From the NCBI RefSeq assembly GCF_035189165.1, contig NZ_CP045246.1, positions 3,038,001 through 3,102,000 of the forward strand: DNA of 64,000 nt, read 5' to 3'. The notes beneath the pieces are model-generated. The model was not told the DNA's origin. It ran no database searches and worked only from the letters and a program-made list of their open reading frames with translations. The position numbers and the translations under genes are program-made. This document shows, in pieces, positions 61,537-64,000 of the stretch; the first letter of the stretch is position 1; each line of letters starts with the position of its first letter. This stretch comes from Arthrobacter sp. JZ12 (GTDB lineage Bacteria > Actinomycetota > Actinomycetes > Actinomycetales > Micrococcaceae).

Positions 61537-61546
61537 GAAGCGCTTC
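61537..61546 (+). promoter_or_regulatory. GAAGCGCTTC operator before alpha-xylosidase gene
   Basis: A perfect 10-bp palindrome, extended to AGAAGCGCTTCGAC, 80 bp before the ATG. The same core as at 56726-56741. Confidence 0.7.
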
Positions 61547-61625
61547 GACACTCTCGGATCACTAACCGCCGCACCAGCTTTTTCTTTCCACCACGTTCTT
61601 TCTCCGCATCAATCCAAAGGAAGTC

Positions 61626-63812
61626 ATGAAATTCACTGACGGGTACTGGATGTACCGCAAGGGACTTACAGCGCTGCATCCGCGCGACGTCGTCGACGTC
61701 GTCACCACGCCGGCCGGGCTGGAGGTCTACGCTCCTACGCGCCCGATCAACGCACGCGGTGACGCGCTCAACTGTCCGCAAATCACGGTCAGCTTCTCCT
61801 CGCCGCTCGAGGGGGTCATTGGTGTTACGATCGAGCACTTCCAGGGCGCGCTAAATCAGGGACCGCATTTCGACGTACTGGAGGGTGATCCCGCGGTCGA
61901 CGTTACGGTGGACGAGACACAGGCCTCGATCACCTCCGGCCCCTTGACAGCATCGGTCAGCCTGGGTGCGGACTGGAACGTCGACTTCACGGGCGAGGGG
62001 CGCCTGCTCACCAGCTCGGTGCCCCGCAGCGTCGGCCTGATCACCGATGACGCCGGCCGGTCCTTTGTGCATGAACAGCTCACCCTCGGCGTCGGAACCA
62101 GTGTGTACGGGCTCGGCGAGCGGTTCGGAGCCTTCGTGAAGAACGGCCAGTCCGTGGACGTCTGGAATGAGGACGGCGGAACGTCCAGCGACCTCGCGTA
62201 CAAGAACGTTCCGTTCTTCCTGACCAACTCCGGTTACGGGGTGTTCGTGAACCATCCGGAACGGGTCTCGTTCGAGGTGGGATCGGAGGTCGTTTCCCGG
62301 ACGCAGTTCAGCGTGGAGGGCCAGCGGCTCCAGTACTTCGTCATCTACGGGCCATCGCCCAAGGAGATCCTCCGCCGCTACACCGCGCTGACCGGCAGGC
62401 CTGCCCGCATTCCGGCCTGGTCCTACGGTCTGTGGCTGTCGACGTCATTCACCACAGAGTACGACGAGAAGACGGTCATGTCCTTCATCAACGGAATGGC
62501 GGAACGGAATCTGCCGTTGTCCGTCTTCCACTTTGACTGCCACTGGATGCGGGCCTTCCACTGGAGCGACTTCATCTGGGACCCTGCGACGTTCCCGGAC
62601 CCGGAAGGTATGCTCCGCCGCCTGCACGAACGTGATTTGAAGGTGTGTGTCTGGATCAACCCCTACATCGCCCAGCGCTCGCACCTATTCCGGGAGGGCC
62701 GGGAGCTTGGCTATCTGGTCCGCAAGCCGGACGGGTCCGTGTGGCAGTGGGACCTTTGGCAGGCCGGCATGGCCCTGGTGGACTTCACCAACCCCGACGC
62801 CGTGCTCTGGTACCAGGACAAGCTGCGGGCGCTGCTTAAACAGGGGGTCGATTCCTTCAAGACCGACTTTGGGGAGCGTATCCCCACGGACGTCGTCTGG
62901 CATGACGGCTCGGACCCGCAGCGGATGCACAACTACTACACCCAGCTGTACAACGAGGCCGTCTTCCAGCTCCTCGAGAAGGAACTCGGCGAGGGCGAAG
63001 CCGTGCTCTTCGCCCGGTCGGCGACCACCGGCGGGCAGAAACTGCCCGTGCACTGGGGCGGTGATTGTGAATCCACCTTCGCGGCGATGTCCGAATCATT
63101 GCGTGGCGGACTGTCACTGGCGTCGTCGGGCTTTGCCTTCTGGAGCCATGACATCGGCGGGTTCGAAGGCACACCGGAGCCTGAGATCTTCAAGCGCTGG
63201 ATCGCTTTCGGGCTGCTGTCCTCGCACTCGCGGCTGCACGGTTCCAACTCCTATCGTGTGCCATGGCTCGTGGATGAGGAGTCGGTGGACGTGCTGCGCC
63301 ACTTCACGGAGCTGAAGATGCGGCTCATGCCCTATGTGGCAGCCGCGGCGGAGGAGGCCTACTCGTTCGGGACACCGGTCATGCGGCCCATGGTTCTCGA
63401 GTTCCCGGACGATCCGGGGTGCTCCCAGCTGGACCGGCAGTACATGCTGGGCAGCGATCTGCTGGTTGCACCGATTCTGGAAGCCGGCGGGGAGCACGCC
63501 TTCTACCTGCCCGACGGAACGTGGACGCATCTCGAGTCCGGGGAAACCCTCGAAGGGCCCCGCTGGCACACCCGCTCCTTCTCGGTGATGGAGGCCGCGC
63601 TGTTCGTTCGGCCGGGCACGGTGCTGCCGCTGGGAACAGTGTCCACCCGGCCGGACTATGACTGGGCCGCCAATGTCGAATTCAGGGCATTCGCCGTCCC
63701 GGAAGGACACCGTACCGTCGTGCCGGTACCCTCACCCGACGGAACCGTCACCCGCTTCGAAGTGACCGTGAAGCAGGGCGAGGTGACCGCCGTCGTCCTT
63801 GGCAGGGAGTAG
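61626..63812 (+). CDS. Alpha-xylosidase (GH31, YicI-like)
   Basis: 728 residues. SFKTDFGERIPTDV with nucleophile Asp414 is the YicI signature; the acid/base is Asp480 in WGGDCEST. Upstream motifs include YGLGERFGAF and FHFDCHWMR. No signal peptide, so it acts inside the cell, removing alpha-linked xylose from the non-reducing end of imported isoprimeverose or xyloglucan oligosaccharides. AAGGAAG precedes the ATG. Divergent from the LacI gene with an operator between. Confidence 0.93.
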   Translation: MKFTDGYWMYRKGLTALHPRDVVDVVTTPAGLEVYAPTRPINARGDALNCPQITVSFSSPLEGVIGVTIEHFQGALNQGPHFDVLEGDPAVDVTVDETQASITSGPLTASVSLGADWNVDFTGEGRLLTSSVPRSVGLITDDAGRSFVHEQLTLGVGTSVYGLGERFGAFVKNGQSVDVWNEDGGTSSDLAYKNVPFFLTNSGYGVFVNHPERVSFEVGSEVVSRTQFSVEGQRLQYFVIYGPSPKEILRRYTALTGRPARIPAWSYGLWLSTSFTTEYDEKTVMSFINGMAERNLPLSVFHFDCHWMRAFHWSDFIWDPATFPDPEGMLRRLHERDLKVCVWINPYIAQRSHLFREGRELGYLVRKPDGSVWQWDLWQAGMALVDFTNPDAVLWYQDKLRALLKQGVDSFKTDFGERIPTDVVWHDGSDPQRMHNYYTQLYNEAVFQLLEKELGEGEAVLFARSATTGGQKLPVHWGGDCESTFAAMSESLRGGLSLASSGFAFWSHDIGGFEGTPEPEIFKRWIAFGLLSSHSRLHGSNSYRVPWLVDEESVDVLRHFTELKMRLMPYVAAAAEEAYSFGTPVMRPMVLEFPDDPGCSQLDRQYMLGSDLLVAPILEAGGEHAFYLPDGTWTHLESGETLEGPRWHTRSFSVMEAALFVRPGTVLPLGTVSTRPDYDWAANVEFRAFAVPEGHRTVVPVPSPDGTVTRFEVTVKQGEVTAVVLGRE

Positions 63813-63840
63813 GGCCGGCAGGGTCTGGAACCGAGCGGCC

Positions 63841-63862
63841 GGCCGGCAGAGTGGTGCCGGCC
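63841..63862. terminator. GC-rich hairpin between convergent genes
   Basis: GGCCGGCA (63841-63848) and TGCCGGCC (63855-63862) form an 8-bp stem with a 6-nt loop, 28 bp after the alpha-xylosidase stop and 19 bp past the end of the gene at the window edge. Confidence 0.5.
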
Positions 63863-63880
63863 GTCCACTCACTTTTCTTC

Positions 63881-64000
63881 CTACTTCGTGAGAGCCACCG
63901 ACTCGGCCATGAATTCAGCAACCACCTGCTGGGAGATGGCGACGTCGAGAACGAAAACGCCGTCGTCGTGCGTGGCAAGCCACTCCTCAAGCGCCCCAAG
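63881..64000 (-). CDS. C-terminal fragment, possibly of a TPP-dependent enzyme (5' part beyond window)
   Basis: The last 39 codons of a gene entering from the right edge: LEEWLATHDDGVFVLDVAIS then QQVVAEFMAES and stop at 63881. The segment resembles the C-termini of acetolactate-synthase-like thiamine pyrophosphate enzymes, but it is short, so this is a guess. The codon pattern is typical coding sequence for the window. Confidence 0.5.
   Translation of the reverse strand, partial: LGALEEWLATHDDGVFVLDVAISQQVVAEFMAESVALTK

Overview
The window is high-GC chromosomal DNA from an actinobacterium, most like the Micrococcaceae (Arthrobacter and relatives). The signs are many GTG starts, TTGAC...TANNNT promoters, ATGA stop/start overlaps, DUF993, DUF3618 and DUF3140 proteins, and LacI-controlled sugar operons. 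I see no rRNA, transposase, phage or CRISPR locus. The one RNA gene I can support is tRNA-Ala(CGC).

Layout. 1-4.5 kb: a LacI regulator and glycerate kinase diverge from a Gfo/Idh/MocA dehydrogenase and a DUF993 aldolase-like protein across a perfect palindromic operator. 4.5-7.1 kb: a MarR regulator, then an LldR-type regulator divergent from L-lactate dehydrogenase. 7.7-10.7 kb: a secreted metzincin with two blocks of FG-GAP repeats. 10.8-28.5 kb: a stress-type region with a CDGSH protein, a LEA-like/holin-X/DUF3618 cassette, a second MarR, an MFS exporter, an S10 peptidase, and a four-gene overlapping operon (molybdopterin oxidoreductase without its Fe-S cysteines, GT2 glycosyltransferase, haem-oxygenase-fold enzyme, small helical protein). 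Mn-catalase, a stress SDR, and an LLM flavoprotein with a trehalose-synthase-like GH13 follow. 28.4-33.4 kb: small unknowns, esterases, an NmrA-like protein, and an ArsR/SRPBCC/flavin-reductase group.

33.4-52.1 kb is a pectin island. It has an ABC importer with two tandem binding proteins, an Idh-PmoA fusion, a degenerate M24 protein, an oxidative galacturonate operon (uronate-dehydrogenase-like, galactarolactone-cycloisomerase-like, KdgD), a LacI regulator, a pectate lyase, and a secreted acetylesterase-pectin methylesterase fusion. Near-identical GAAAACGTTTTC operators join its three promoters. A quinone-detoxification pair (ring-cleaving dioxygenase plus carboxylesterase) is embedded in it. 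53.8-63.8 kb is a xyloglucan-oligosaccharide-type island with a GH3, a Tat-lipoprotein ABC importer, a LacI and a YicI-like alpha-xylosidase. It has its own operator family centred on AAGCGCTT.

A 12-bp element, TAAG-N4-CTTA and variants, lies upstream of eight stress-type genes or operons and of the first MarR gene, which suggests a shared regulon. The best candidates for undescribed biology are this regulon and the four-gene operon at 18.3-23.3 kb.
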